From positions 12,250,501-12,314,500 of the forward strand of contig CM060841.1 of NCBI GenBank assembly GCA_030762175.1: a stretch of 64,000 bases of DNA, given 5' to 3'. The position numbers and the translations under genes were made by a program. The notes beneath the pieces were generated by a model, which was given only the letters and a program-made list of their open reading frames with translations, was not told the DNA's origin and did not search any database. This DNA is from Metallyticus violacea. Its lineage: Eukaryota > Arthropoda > Insecta > Mantodea > Metallyticidae. This document shows positions 1 to 9,775 of the stretch, piece after piece (position 1 is the stretch's first letter; the number at the start of each line of letters is the position of its first letter).

Positions 1-141
1 ACATGGAAAATTCTTTTCACACAAAAAGAAAAGGTGTAAAGAGGCAAATATCAGTTAACGACTTTTTTTTGAAGAAAGTGACAAACATTTTGATTTTTAC
101 TTAAATGTAAAATTGGAACTTAACACAGTGAAGCCAATCAT

Positions 142-299
142 ATTAATGGATATCATTGTATGATTAGTTGAACTACACACTCTTAAAGCTTCACTTACTT
201 TTCATAAATGTAAATCGAAACGGTTCCATACATTTATGAAAAGTAAGTGAAGCTTTAAGAGTGTGTAGTTCAACTAATCATACAATGATATCCATTAAT
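142..299. repeat. Perfect 71-bp inverted repeat with GAAAC loop (PLE terminus)
   Basis: Arms 142-212 and 229-299 are exact reverse complements. The 16-base loop, AATCGAAACGGTTCCA, matches the 3' part of the hammerhead-like motif found at PLE ends elsewhere in the window (GAAAC followed by GGTTCC). The arm contains the phrase GAACTACACACTCTTAA that recurs at 17719-17736 and, in reverse, near 18665. Confidence 0.9.
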
Positions 300-310
300 T
301 TTGATTTTTG

Positions 311-568
311 TTGATTTGTTTTATTTATGGATGCTCTTTAACTTCCCAGGTCATCAGCCATTCAATTCAGGGCATGAAATGAACAATAAATTCTGTTAAG
401 AGACCTTTGCCTTCAGACTTGAGGTTCTTTTATGCGCCATAATCTACAACATGGGACCCTCGGCTTTACTCCTTGTCCAAAGGAACCATTCATAGGATTT
501 TTCTGGCCATCAACTTGACCAGATCTTGGGTCTACGAGGCAAGTATGGCTACCACCAAGACCAACAAC
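311..568 (-). repeat. tRNA-derived SINE (family A), degenerate copy
   Basis: Minus-strand copy of the family seen best at 53229-53533. Read on the minus strand, the tRNA-like head, the ATGG-ATTTTTTCGGGCG-like block, the 'CTTCCTTCGGAAGG' region, the 'AAGAACCTCAAG' region and the tail 'GGGACGCTGATGACCTG' are all present with many substitutions. The tail ends in TAAATAAA. It is older than the other copies. Confidence 0.8.
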
Positions 569-1230
569 AGAATGTAAAATATGCACACAGTAACATGTAA
601 AATTGATGCAAAAAACAGCGTTTGCTTATATAATGGCTTTATTTATTTTTGAACATGATTTATGCACTTCCCATATCTATCGCTTCCCCGCATCCAGAGT
701 TTTATTTATCCTGGTCCTTCCAAAAACAATGAATCGAGGTTCTACTGTACAAATACACGCTATATATATAAAAAAAACACAAGGAAAGTTTTTTTTTTAG
801 CATTCCATATCAAACGTAGTCAATATGCACCTGCATCTACTAGTTTCATTTTACAAAGAACTCCCAGAAAGGATGTTCTAAAACAGTTACATTATATGCA
901 ATAAAACTATTTATAATGCAAATTTCTTTATGATGCCTAATGGACAGGAATGGAAGAAAACAACAAGCTTTTTCCCTTTCTGGATATAAAAAATAACTAT
1001 ATATTGGAATAAGGCATACTCAGAAAAGATACCCATACAGATAATTATATAAAATAAGTCACAACCCAAAACAACACACTTGTAATAATCAATAGCCTCC
1101 TCACATTCAGTTTAACCATCCATTATGTCATAAAATTTCTGAATTTACAAGTTAAACAAAATATCATTGATATATGAAACAAGCAGTAACATATAAAATA
1201 TAGTGAACTTTTGTAACAGTGGTTTCAAAT
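566..1230. other. Intron, nothing recognised
   Basis: AT-rich DNA of the last caz intron in the window; no exon with a proper donor and acceptor and no repeat family recognised. The zinc-finger exon is not here. Confidence 0.6.
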
Positions 1231-1302
1231 ATTAACATTTTTAAAAAATTGAGTCGAAATTGTAACATACACACCACTAAAATTCAATAAAATGGAAGAC
1301 TA

Positions 1303-1331
1303 GTTTCGGGAGCCATTGCTCCTATCATCAG
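1303..1331 (-). ncRNA. Hammerhead-ribozyme-like motif (complete core)
   Basis: On the minus strand: CTGATGA (1331-1325), then TA, stem II GGAGC-AATG-GCTCC, then C and GAAAC (1307-1303), followed by TAGTC. An outer helix of 8 bp pairs AAAATTCA and TGAATTTT (1353-1360 with 1279-1286), in the stem I position with an internal loop between. A-CTAG-T-C after GAA fits the one-base-pair stem III reported for minimal hammerheads of Penelope-like elements. It is flanked by inverted ACATTTTTAAAAAATT blocks. Activity is not shown by sequence. Confidence 0.6.
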
Positions 1332-1734
1332 TTTCTGGTCGACAATTTCAACTGAATTTTTTTAAAAATGTTAAGCAGTAACATGTCATTCTTGGAAATA
1401 AAAATAAGGAAACCTGGAATTACAGAAAGAATACACATGCATTCACATCAAAGCTGACAGTTTTAACCCCACAATGCACAAACATACAGTTATAGCTTAA
1501 CAAATCAGCTAGTTAACTTAAAAAAATTAGCAAAGAAGAATATTTTAAAGCATACAAAACAAATATAATGAACTGCAGTTAAAAATGATTTTAAAAAAGA
1601 GTTTAAAGTAGAGAAATTGAATAGGCCAAAACTCATTAAAGAAACCACAACACTTTCATGAAAAAAAGATGACCTAATTTTTAAAAAAACACACATATCA
1701 ATGGGCTACAATTTTTTTTTAGAATATTCTTAAA

Positions 1735-2340
1735 GATTTTAATATCAGATTAGCACTTGTTAACAGATTTAATGTTAAAATTTCCTGATTGATATGTTAA
1801 TATCAGTATTCCACAAAGAAAAAGCAGGTATTTATAATTTGTGCAGAATGTGAAAAATTCTACATTGAAAAAACAAAGAGAAACATAGGCACATGATTAA
1901 AAGAACATATTTGGAAAAATCAGCAATGGATCCTCATTTCTGGACAAAAAAGCCACCATCATTTGATAAAACAAAACTATTAAAATTTGTGCAAAGACAA
2001 GACAGAATTAGCAACCTGGGTAAAATCTACATTTATAAAGTACAAAGACAGTTTAACGAACCTTCTGTTGAATGAACCAAATGTTTAATAATACTTCTAT
2101 GGATGAAAACATACACTTAACTTCATCACACTTTCACCACAACAAATTGCACATTCTCACAGCATTAACAGTTTATCAAGTTGGCAATGAGCTAATGATG
2201 CGGATGAAGGGCTTGTGAAACCAGTTCCACGTATTTTAAACAAGTGGAGCAAAAGAGTGTTAGTATGAGTCCAATGATCTCAATATAAGCTTACCTTCAC
2301 TGTGCAATGAACCAATTAACAGTTTTAGTTAATTTTTATC
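1735..2340 (+). mobile_element. Penelope-like element 3' fragment (GIY-YIG remnant)
   Basis: Broken frames read R-L-A-x-V-N-R-F-N-V-K, then a G-I-Y-like start (AGGTATTTATAAT), C-A-E-C-E-K-F-Y-I-E-K-T-K-R-N, K-E-H, E-K-S-A, H-F-W and G-K-I-Y-I-Y-K. This is the GIY-YIG endonuclease domain that ends Penelope-like retroelement ORFs. The conserved Gly of YIG is Glu, and stops and small indels break the frame. The 3' untranslated end carries the motif at 2192 and finishes near CAATGAACCAATTAACAG. It lies in the last caz intron in the window, opposite to the gene. Confidence 0.75.
2192..2226 (+). ncRNA. Hammerhead-like motif, PLE 3' end (degenerate)
   Basis: CTAATGA (2192-2198; canonical G5 replaced by A), a weak stem, then GAAAC (2217-2221) and CAGTTCC. 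It lies 117 bases after the GIY-YIG remnant of the same PLE, the same spacing and order as the copy at 58558. Confidence 0.4.
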
Positions 2341-2696
2341 TCCCAAACAACATTAACCTCTCATTAAGTTCATAAAATCCACAGAGCGAAATCTTAATGC
2401 CATGCTGGGAAGCTGACAGTGGAACAGTGCTGATGATGAAGGCAACAGCCTTCAAAACATGTCCAAGTAAATGGAACAAAACTAAAATATGAATGAATTC
2501 ATTAAATAATTTATTTCTATCCAGTTTTGATTGCACAAAAAAAAGTTTCTCTAATTGATCAATCAAGTATATACACATAATGACCATTTATTTCAACTTC
2601 TTATAGCACATGTTTGGTATTTTTAAGGGATGAAAAAAAGATGCAACAAATTTTGCTAATAAAGCATTTAATACAGTTTAGCATCAGAAAACATAC

Positions 2697-2882
2697 CACC
2701 GCCACCACCACCTCCTCCACGGTCATCACGTCCACCTCCGCCACGACCACCTCTGTCCATTCCACCACCACCGCCGCCGCCACCACCACCACGTCCTCCA
2801 CCTCCACGACCCCCACGGGCAGCATAGTTGTTCTTATGCTGTGCCATCTGTACTTTTATAATGGAGCCTTTGAAGTCCTTTC
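2697..2882 (-). CDS. caz: caz exon: end of RRM and RGG box
   Basis: A 62-codon exon, with acceptor CTTCTTCAAG and donor GGTG/GTATGT. It opens with KDFKGSIIKVQMAQHKNNYA, completing the RRM (I-K-V is beta 4). It then becomes an RGG region: RGGRGGGGRG, about ten Gly, MDRGGRGGGGRDDRGG and seven Gly. RGG boxes in this family bind RNA and are arginine-methylated (family knowledge). It ends in phase 1. No zinc-finger exon (expected D-W-x-C-x2-4-C pattern) is found between here and position 1, so the remainder is off window. The opposite strand carries an unrelated Thr-rich shadow frame. Confidence 0.93.
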
Positions 2883-3064
2883 CTTGAAGAAGAGAAAATC
2901 AAATTTATAGTCATAGTTGAGAAGTGGATACCTAAAAATCACAACATGAAGTAAAGCAATGAGTAGAAAAAGATCGAGCATTTTGGTCACTAATTTAATA
3001 TCCTTATAACAGAAATCCATAATTAAAAAACAACACCTCTAAGTATCAAATATCTAAGCCTTAC

Positions 3065-3194
3065 CATCAAACCAATCTATGGCTGATCTGGCAGCATTTG
3101 CATCATCATAAGTGACAGTGGCTTCTCCCTTAGGTTTGCCTGTAATCTTATCCTTGTACATCCATATTTTGGGTTTTCCCGTTCTTCTGTCATT
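3065..3194 (-). CDS. caz: caz exon: C-terminal half of RRM
   Basis: A 130-nt exon, with acceptor CATTTTACAG and donor GATG/GTAAGG. It encodes [20 protein letters not shown] and then [19 protein letters not shown] with [12 protein letters not shown] is the RNP1 motif (beta 3), followed by helix 2 and the start of beta 4. The Lys-rich KxxTGKPK loop and the AIxWFDG ending are characteristic of FUS/EWS/TAF15/cabeza. It begins in phase 0, exactly after the previous exon. The next intron is only 182 bp, the shortest in the gene. Confidence 0.96.
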
Positions 3195-4892
3195 CTGTAA
3201 AATGAAATAAACTAAATAATTGACTACATACATTCTTTGCTAAAGGAAGTGACATTGGAATAGCATCTCTTAGCATCCTGTCAACAGTAGCTATTATTTC
3301 TCATAGCAAATGTAGTCTTCATAAGGTTGAATATTGAGAAAAACTATCCCCTGCCATGTTTATCTTCTTAACAATCAACATCAAAAAAGTATTGTACAAA
3401 GCACATTTAAAGTGATGTTAAATTCAGTTCATTACACAGTAGTTTTTTTTCAATTAAAATGTAACAGAAACTGTTTCGTAACAGTACAATTATTTCAACT
3501 AAGTTTTTTGCTGGAGATGAGGGATTTGGTTGTAGAAGTATGATTTTTTTGACTGGAAAAAAATTTAATCTCGTAACAGTAAAATTATTTCAAAAAAGTC
3601 TGTTGTTGCAGATATAATTAAGGGAGTCAGTTGCATCAAGTATGATTTTTTTGATTGGAAAAAAATTTAAAAAGCCTTAATATTTTCCTTTGCTTAAACA
3701 AATCGTAAATAATAATTTTGCTTACAAAGCACCATCTCTAAAATCTGTTATTTCCATTCTAACATTACGCAATCTCTCAATCAGCATCTACAAATTTAAG
3801 TCTACCATATCTTCAGTGATGTTTAAGTTGTTTCTAACTTTTTAATAAAGAAGAATATTGAATAAGGAGAAAAAAAAGTCTCTTCCAAGAGAAGAATTTT
3901 AATTTAATATTAAGTGGTAATTCTGAGACAAAATAGAATGGAGTGTTGTCTTGAGCAGCAGGAGGGACAGGCAGCAAGATAAGTTGAACCTATTTAGCTT
4001 GACATATTTGTATAATTTTGAAACTCTTTGTAGTGAATATATTATATATTAATTTATATAATGCAGGTAAATTTCTTTCATGTTTCCTGAAACATGTCAT
4101 AACTTATATAGTGAGGCGTGCAAGAAATTACCCACATTACATAAATTACTATTTAGCTTAGTTTCCAAAGTTATCAATATAGTTAGGCTTTCAATTGCAT
4201 TAAAATACAAGAATTAGGTGGGTGATGAAAAAGCGGAAATTGAAAATTTGGTTTTGTATACCAAAATTCATAGCATTTTGAACATCCAGAGCAATTCAGC
4301 TTATATTCACACAAATTCAAATTCCACAGGGAGAAATATTTCCTGATTACCTAAGACGGGTCAATAAATGATACATAATACATCAAATTATTTTTGATTT
4401 TCACTTAAGCTGAATGATTTGATTCCACATTAAAAAAAAAAAAAAAAAAAACCAAACAACATTCTTATTATACACAATTTTTTCTTCAATTAGTAATAAT
4501 GGCAATTCTACCCCTCCAAAATAGGCATTTTGTTTAGAACAATTATGTTGCTAAATGTAACTACACAGCTCAAAATATAAAAGGGAAATTATTAATGCCT
4601 TATCCTGTAACTTCTTTTACTCCTGAGATATAGATCTAAAAATAATTTTAGTGCTTTATTTACTGCCACTGCACTGTTCTTGAAACATCTGCAGTCATGA
4701 ATGAAATAGCGGAAATGAGCTGAGTCCTTGGCACCTTAAAGCTATCTGTTTTAATGTTCTCAGGGTAAGGAAAAGCTCCTTAAAAACCTGAAAAAAAACC
4801 TTACCCAGACAGCGTGACCTAACCAGGATTTGCATCCAGGACCTCCAGATTAGTAGTTGCAAATGCTACCAAAGACCATGGAGGCAGTATCT

Positions 4893-4939
<47 letters not shown>

Positions 4940-4990
4940 TAATATTAATGAAACATAAAAATAAAGAAACACTATTAACAATGTAACAAA
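3195..4990. other. Intron, nothing recognised
   Basis: Lower part of the 2.2-kb RRM intron. It has a short internal repeat (ATGATTTTTTTGA...GGAAAAAAATTTAA at about 3540 and 3645) and an A run at 4433-4450; otherwise unstructured. Confidence 0.6.
4894..4936. repeat. (AT)n microsatellite
   Basis: About 21 AT units, mirrored by a second tract at 5172-5213 on the other side of the perfect palindrome. Confidence 0.97.
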
Positions 4991-5169
4991 TTAACACTAA
5001 AATAAAAGTAGATAAAGATAAAACACAGAGAAAGAGTCACACTTGAAATTGCTATACTTCGCTAGCTAGCTTCTTGCCATTGAAGAACTCGCAGTAGTTC
5101 GAAGTATAGCAATTTCAAGTGTGACTCTTTCTCTGTGTTTTATCTTTATCTACTTTTATTTTAGTGTTA

Positions 5170-5170
<1 letters not shown>
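4991..5170. repeat. Perfect 71-bp inverted repeat between (AT)n tracts
   Basis: Arms 4991-5061 and 5100-5170 are exact reverse complements. The 38-base loop holds a small stem, AACT/AGTT, preceded by TTGAAGA and followed by CGAAG, a degenerate hammerhead layout. AT dinucleotide tracts flank it at 4894-4936 and 5172-5213. Confidence 0.93.
5080..5105 (+). ncRNA. Hammerhead-like motif in palindrome loop (degenerate)
   Basis: TTGAAGA, stem AACT-CGCAGT-AGTT, then CGAAGT. C3 is T and the GAAA is GAAG, so it is probably inactive, but its place at the tip of a perfect palindrome matches other copies. Confidence 0.3.

Positions 5171-5171
<1 letters not shown>

Positions 5172-5213
<42 letters not shown>
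5172..5213. repeat. (AT)n microsatellite
   Basis: AT tract with one GT interruption, directly after the right arm of the 71-bp palindrome. Confidence 0.97.
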
Positions 5214-5391
5214 TGTTCTCTCTAGTTTATTTTGTATATTGTCATTACAAAAAAATTTATAATACCAATAGTTTAAGAGTCATATAATATTAAAGGCAAA
5301 ATATTACATTCAAATTATATATTTACCTAAATGTAAAAGCCAATAAAAACAAGAAAACTGTGTGGAGCACATATCACATTAAATAGCATAC

Positions 5392-5510
5392 CTTAATAAC
5401 ACCAATTGCTCCAAAATGCTGATGAATATCTTCTTCCGTTAAAGCTGGTGACATTCCGGAAACAAATACAGTATCTTCCTGGGTGATCATATCAACTCGG
5501 TCTCCGTAGC
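5392..5510 (-). CDS. caz: caz exon: N-terminal half of RRM
   Basis: A 119-nt exon, with acceptor ATGCATTACAG and donor AAG/GTATGC. It encodes G-Y-G-D-R-V-D-M-I-T-Q-E-D, then TVFVSGMSPALTEEDIHQHF and GAIGVIK. VFVSGM is the RNP2 strand (beta 1) of the RNA recognition motif, followed by helix 1 (LTEEDIHQHFGAIG) and beta 2. The DMITQEDTxFVSGM block is nearly diagnostic for insect cabeza proteins. The exon leaves in phase 0. Confidence 0.96.
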
Positions 5511-7548
5511 CTGTAATGCATACTAAATTCATAATTCTGAAAGTTTACAGCTAAAAATAATTAAATAATAAATACCTATTTTGATACCTACTGGTACTAA
5601 CACTGCCAAGCATATTTTTTTTCCATGTACTCTTACCATTACACTGAATGTAACGCAATTACCAATGTTTCTTCACACACTTATTTTATAAGAATTAAAT
5701 TTATTCACCTATGGAGTATTATTTAAAATATTAACCCAAATACCTTGCATGTCACACCAGAACAAGGGTTCTTTACTCATGGTACACAAACCACCACACA
5801 CATATATTTACACACATTAAAAAAATGTAGTGATCACCTTATTACATTGTATATGTGTACTTTTAGCATCAACACCTGACTTCTGCCCTTTATTCAGAAA
5901 GGTTAACCATAATGTCTGCAATTTTACAAACCACCTTTCCCGTTTCTTGTTCAGAATATACGCAGCTATCTTCATTAAGAAATGGATATGCAGAGGGAGT
6001 TTTAAGGCACGTTTTAATACCAGTACAATAACTTTCTTAAGCTCAATAGATTTATATTAGACCTCAGACTAAGTATTAGAAATAAATTTAAAATCTACAT
6101 GCTTATACATAATACAGGTCGTATTCTTTCTATGCTGTATTCTACCTCAACGAATAATGTTCCAAACCACATACTTTTTACAGTAATGACAGCCCATTTT
6201 CATTGCAGAATATTAACACCATTTAATTTTTATTGTAATGATTCATTAGATTGTATCCCAAATATAACAGCTTGACAGATGAGAAATTACAATTTTCGTA
6301 GTGAAAAAAATTTAACACAAAATGCATGTGCAGGTTATGAAATGAAAAAAGTTTAGTACTCACTGTTTTATAAGTCCAAACACTTAATTCCTTAACTAAA
6401 ATGTTAGCAGCCTTCAAAATAAGAGTTGAGCTGATTTTCACAGTAATTGAAGTGTTATGAAAATACATTCAAAGATGAAAATTTCAAACAGCTATTTCAG
6501 TAGTTTTTTATATCAGGGATTTTCACAGTGAAATATAGTACATGACAAATTATTACAAAATCACTCAAATTTCATTAATTTTCTTCCACTGTAAGTAGAA
6601 CTATTTCAGTGCCTGTACAAATTTCCCAGTCAGTATGTCTTATTGTCCTTTACTGCTGGAATGTAGTTTTGCACTATAATAAAACAATACTTTATTATTG
6701 TATTAAGGGGGTACATACATCTTTAAGAGTTAAGGGAAGCATGGTCAAAAATGATATTTTTGTTTTTTGTACAATTTTAATATCTGGAATTTTCTTGTTT
6801 ATTTCGATATGAGTTTCATTCGTGTTTCTGAGGTTATAATTATATTTAATGAATTTTTAATTATGTCACTGCAGAAACAATTTTTTTTGGATTTGGAGAA
6901 CTTGTTCAGTTAAAAGTTCTATATCTGAGGAACTAGAATGCTATGGTTTGTCTTGCATGATAGAAAGTTTTATATCATAAATTGGGAGAGTTGTTTCCAT
7001 GATATCATCCTTTGTTTTACAATGTAGGACAGTTTTTGCTGCGGTTTCCCTAAAAAAGTTAGTTTTTCTGTAAAAACAAGGTTTTGCTACAATTATTGAA
7101 AAAAAATTTTGGCACCAGTTTCCCATTTTTGTAGGATCTATATAAGCTATTACTTTTAAATTGTTATCACTTATTCACAATATTTTAATGTGGATGTATT
7201 ATGGTATAGCTAGAAAAAATGTGACAATGTCAAAAAATAAAATGTTAGGAAAAAATATACAGCATATAAAAAAAGCAAACATTTGAAAATAATTTATAAT
7301 TTGGTTCAGAGTCATGGCACAGTAGTGAAAATATTTCGGCAAAATTCAATTATATGCTGTAAAATGTTCATTTTATTACCTTTAATAATCCATGAGAAAA
7401 TGGGAAGATTTAACATTACAAGAATAGGCCTTTCATACTCCCCTTAAAAAAAAAATGCTTCACTTTTTTTCCACGTTAATTTAAAACAAACTATCAGCTT
7501 CGTTTCTGTGAAATAATTTTATATATATATAAAAAACAAGCAAGTAAA

Positions 7549-7683
7549 CCTAAACTTAGGTATTCATTTTTTACACTAAACTCCGCTTACATAAAAATAA
7601 GATGCATTTCGGGAGAATGTCTCCTGAATCTCTCTTAAAAAATAAGTGGAGTTTAGTGTAAAAAATTAATACCTAAGTTTAGG
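7549..7683. repeat. 41-bp inverted repeat with hammerhead-like loop
   Basis: Arms 7549-7589 and 7643-7683 match with two mismatches. On the minus strand the loop reads GGAG-ACATT-CTCC followed by CGAAAT, the stem II and GAAA layout seen in the clearer motif at 1303-1331, but the CUGANGA box is lost. Confidence 0.88.
7597..7632 (-). ncRNA. Hammerhead-like remnant in fold-back loop
   Basis: Minus strand: stem GGAG-ACATT-CTCC, then CGAAAT and GCATC; aligned to the motif at 1303-1331, stem II and the GAAA box are kept and CTGATGA is lost. Confidence 0.35.
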
Positions 7684-9746
7684 ATATATTACCACTCCAT
7701 TATTTAACAGCTTCGTAAGTACAATATTTATAAACAAGCAAATTATTAAAACATTTTAGCATGCAACTACAGTTGACATGCAAATCCCAGCCTTTTCCCT
7801 ACTTGAAAACTTTTATCCTTGTTGTTAGCTATAAGCAGTGTGGAGGTCTGTCAAAAATTAGAACAAGTTTTTATGTGTCTATTGTTGATACAAAAGAAAG
7901 GTGTAATATTTCAAGAAAAAATGTGATTTTAAAGAAAATCAATACAAGTGTAGAAAGAGATTGAAAACTTCATATTAGGACTGCAAACGTCCATTACTTT
8001 CATCAGTAAGTTTATGACTCGTTTTCTCAAATAGGTATTTTTAAAACTGTAATTTGCTAACTTCTACAATGTTCAAGATTGGAAACTTAATTTTAAAAAT
8101 TAATAACAAATAGGAATATTTATGTGGCATATGCATTGTTAACATTGTTATAGTGTGTTTATTACTCAGTTGAGAAGAATGCTAGTGACGGTTGCTTGTT
8201 AGCCATTTCCAGAAGCATGTTTTGTGCTTTAGCCTGATAGGTGGTTGGGAGTTCTTGCACCTTGTAGCAACTTGTGGGAAACACTAGAGAAAAGTTACTT
8301 TCGATCAGGTATTTAGAAAATGTCAGAACTCTTTGATAATCTGGTAGAATGTTATAAATTTTATAATCATCAAGTAGTGAAACACGAGTTTTAATTTTAA
8401 AAACAATCCTCTCTATAGAATAACCAAGTGAGTACATTCACCCTTGTACTTAAGATGTCATAGAATTGGTTATTTCTAACAAAAGGAATCAAAAAATGTT
8501 GTAGAATGAGATATTTTACAAAATGGAAACAATCGTGACATCTGGCAGAGATACCATGTATGTCATACAATGTGACAATACATTAAGCACACAAAACTTG
8601 TAATTAAACATTCTCATATAAACAGAAAAATAAAAGTGTGAAAAATATATAAATTTCTAAGTGTTAAAGATGTATGAATCCTCTTAAGGGAATATGACAT
8701 ATATAAATGATAAGTAGAAAAAAATTATTTACAAAATGAAATTTCTTTTTTGTGAATTTTCTTTCAAATGATGCTTTTATACTACCTCCATCAGCCCAAC
8801 TCTTCAGAGAAATGTAAAGAATACTATTCAAACATTTAAACTTAAAACAAATGTCTAACATTTTCACCATGATTATCCCTTCTGGTTGGATTCAATCCAT
8901 TTTGTGCCACCCATGTGGGAATGTCCACACATTAACCGTGTACTACACTAGCCCATTTGAGCTCTCACATTATATTGAATAGTACCAGTATGCAATTTCA
9001 CATTTGGCATATGTTTGCACAAACAAGATCGTAGAACCAGATGGCTGATCAACGGAAATCATGAAAGGATCAACATTACATCTGAACTCTCTTAATGAAA
9101 TGAAGCTATAGGGAGGGAAATGGAACCAGCATTTAGAGAACAATTATTACTTCTTTAACAAGTTATTGGGTATTAAATTTTCCAATCTACTTTTGAATCT
9201 TGATTGCAGAAATATAAGTAATATTTTCACAATTCATTTTTTTTTCTGCCACGCTTATAAATTCATCCAGCTGCACAAGTAGAAGCTTAACGAAATGGAG
9301 ATATCTACAATATTTATAGTCACCTGAACACAAAATGCAATACTGTATCTCTGATATCAGATGCTGAAAATCCTTTCATGTTGTCTGTTTTCACAAAAGT
9401 TTGAAGACAAACAATACCATTTTGACAGGAAAGAAAAGGTGCATGCTATTTAGTAAAAACACCTGTTATTTAAGAATTTACACATTGCAATTGCTATTCA
9501 GCCACATATATATCATTCAATAAGATAAATATCTTAATTACATAAAAATACTGCCTTTACAACAAGCAATTTGTATTTATGTACCAAAGGAATCAATATG
9601 CTAAAAGCCATCTAACTATCAATATGGCAATTTAACCTAGTTGAATCTACAAACTAAGGTGAAAACAGACTTAAAGATTGTAATAACAGGAATCCAAAAA
9701 ATTAAAACAAATAACTGGCACCAGGTTTGTCTCCTGGCGCGTTTAC

Positions 9747-9775
9747 CTTTGTTATAACCACCCCTTCCTCCACTG
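9747..9775 (-). CDS. caz: caz 29-nt microexon, Gly/Arg linker
   Basis: A 29-nt exon, with acceptor TTCTGTTTTAG and donor AAAG/GTAAAC. It encodes G-S-G-G-R-G-G-Y-N-K with bases borrowed from both neighbours, then continues with G-Y-G-D into the RRM exon. The sequence GGRGGYNK followed by a Gly/Asp/Arg segment is typical just before the FET-family RRM. Phase 2 in and phase 1 out match the flanking exons exactly, which is the best evidence that it is real. Confidence 0.8.

Larger units (their letters stand above)
5511..9746. other. Intron, mostly featureless
   Basis: A 4.2-kb intron with only the fold-back at 7549-7683 recognised. No splice-supported additional exon was seen. Confidence 0.6.

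Noticed and set aside
2614..2910. Plus-strand Thr/Ser-rich frame of 98 codons
   Set aside because: It is the reverse complement of the Gly/Arg-rich caz exon; the Thr runs are antisense to Gly codons.
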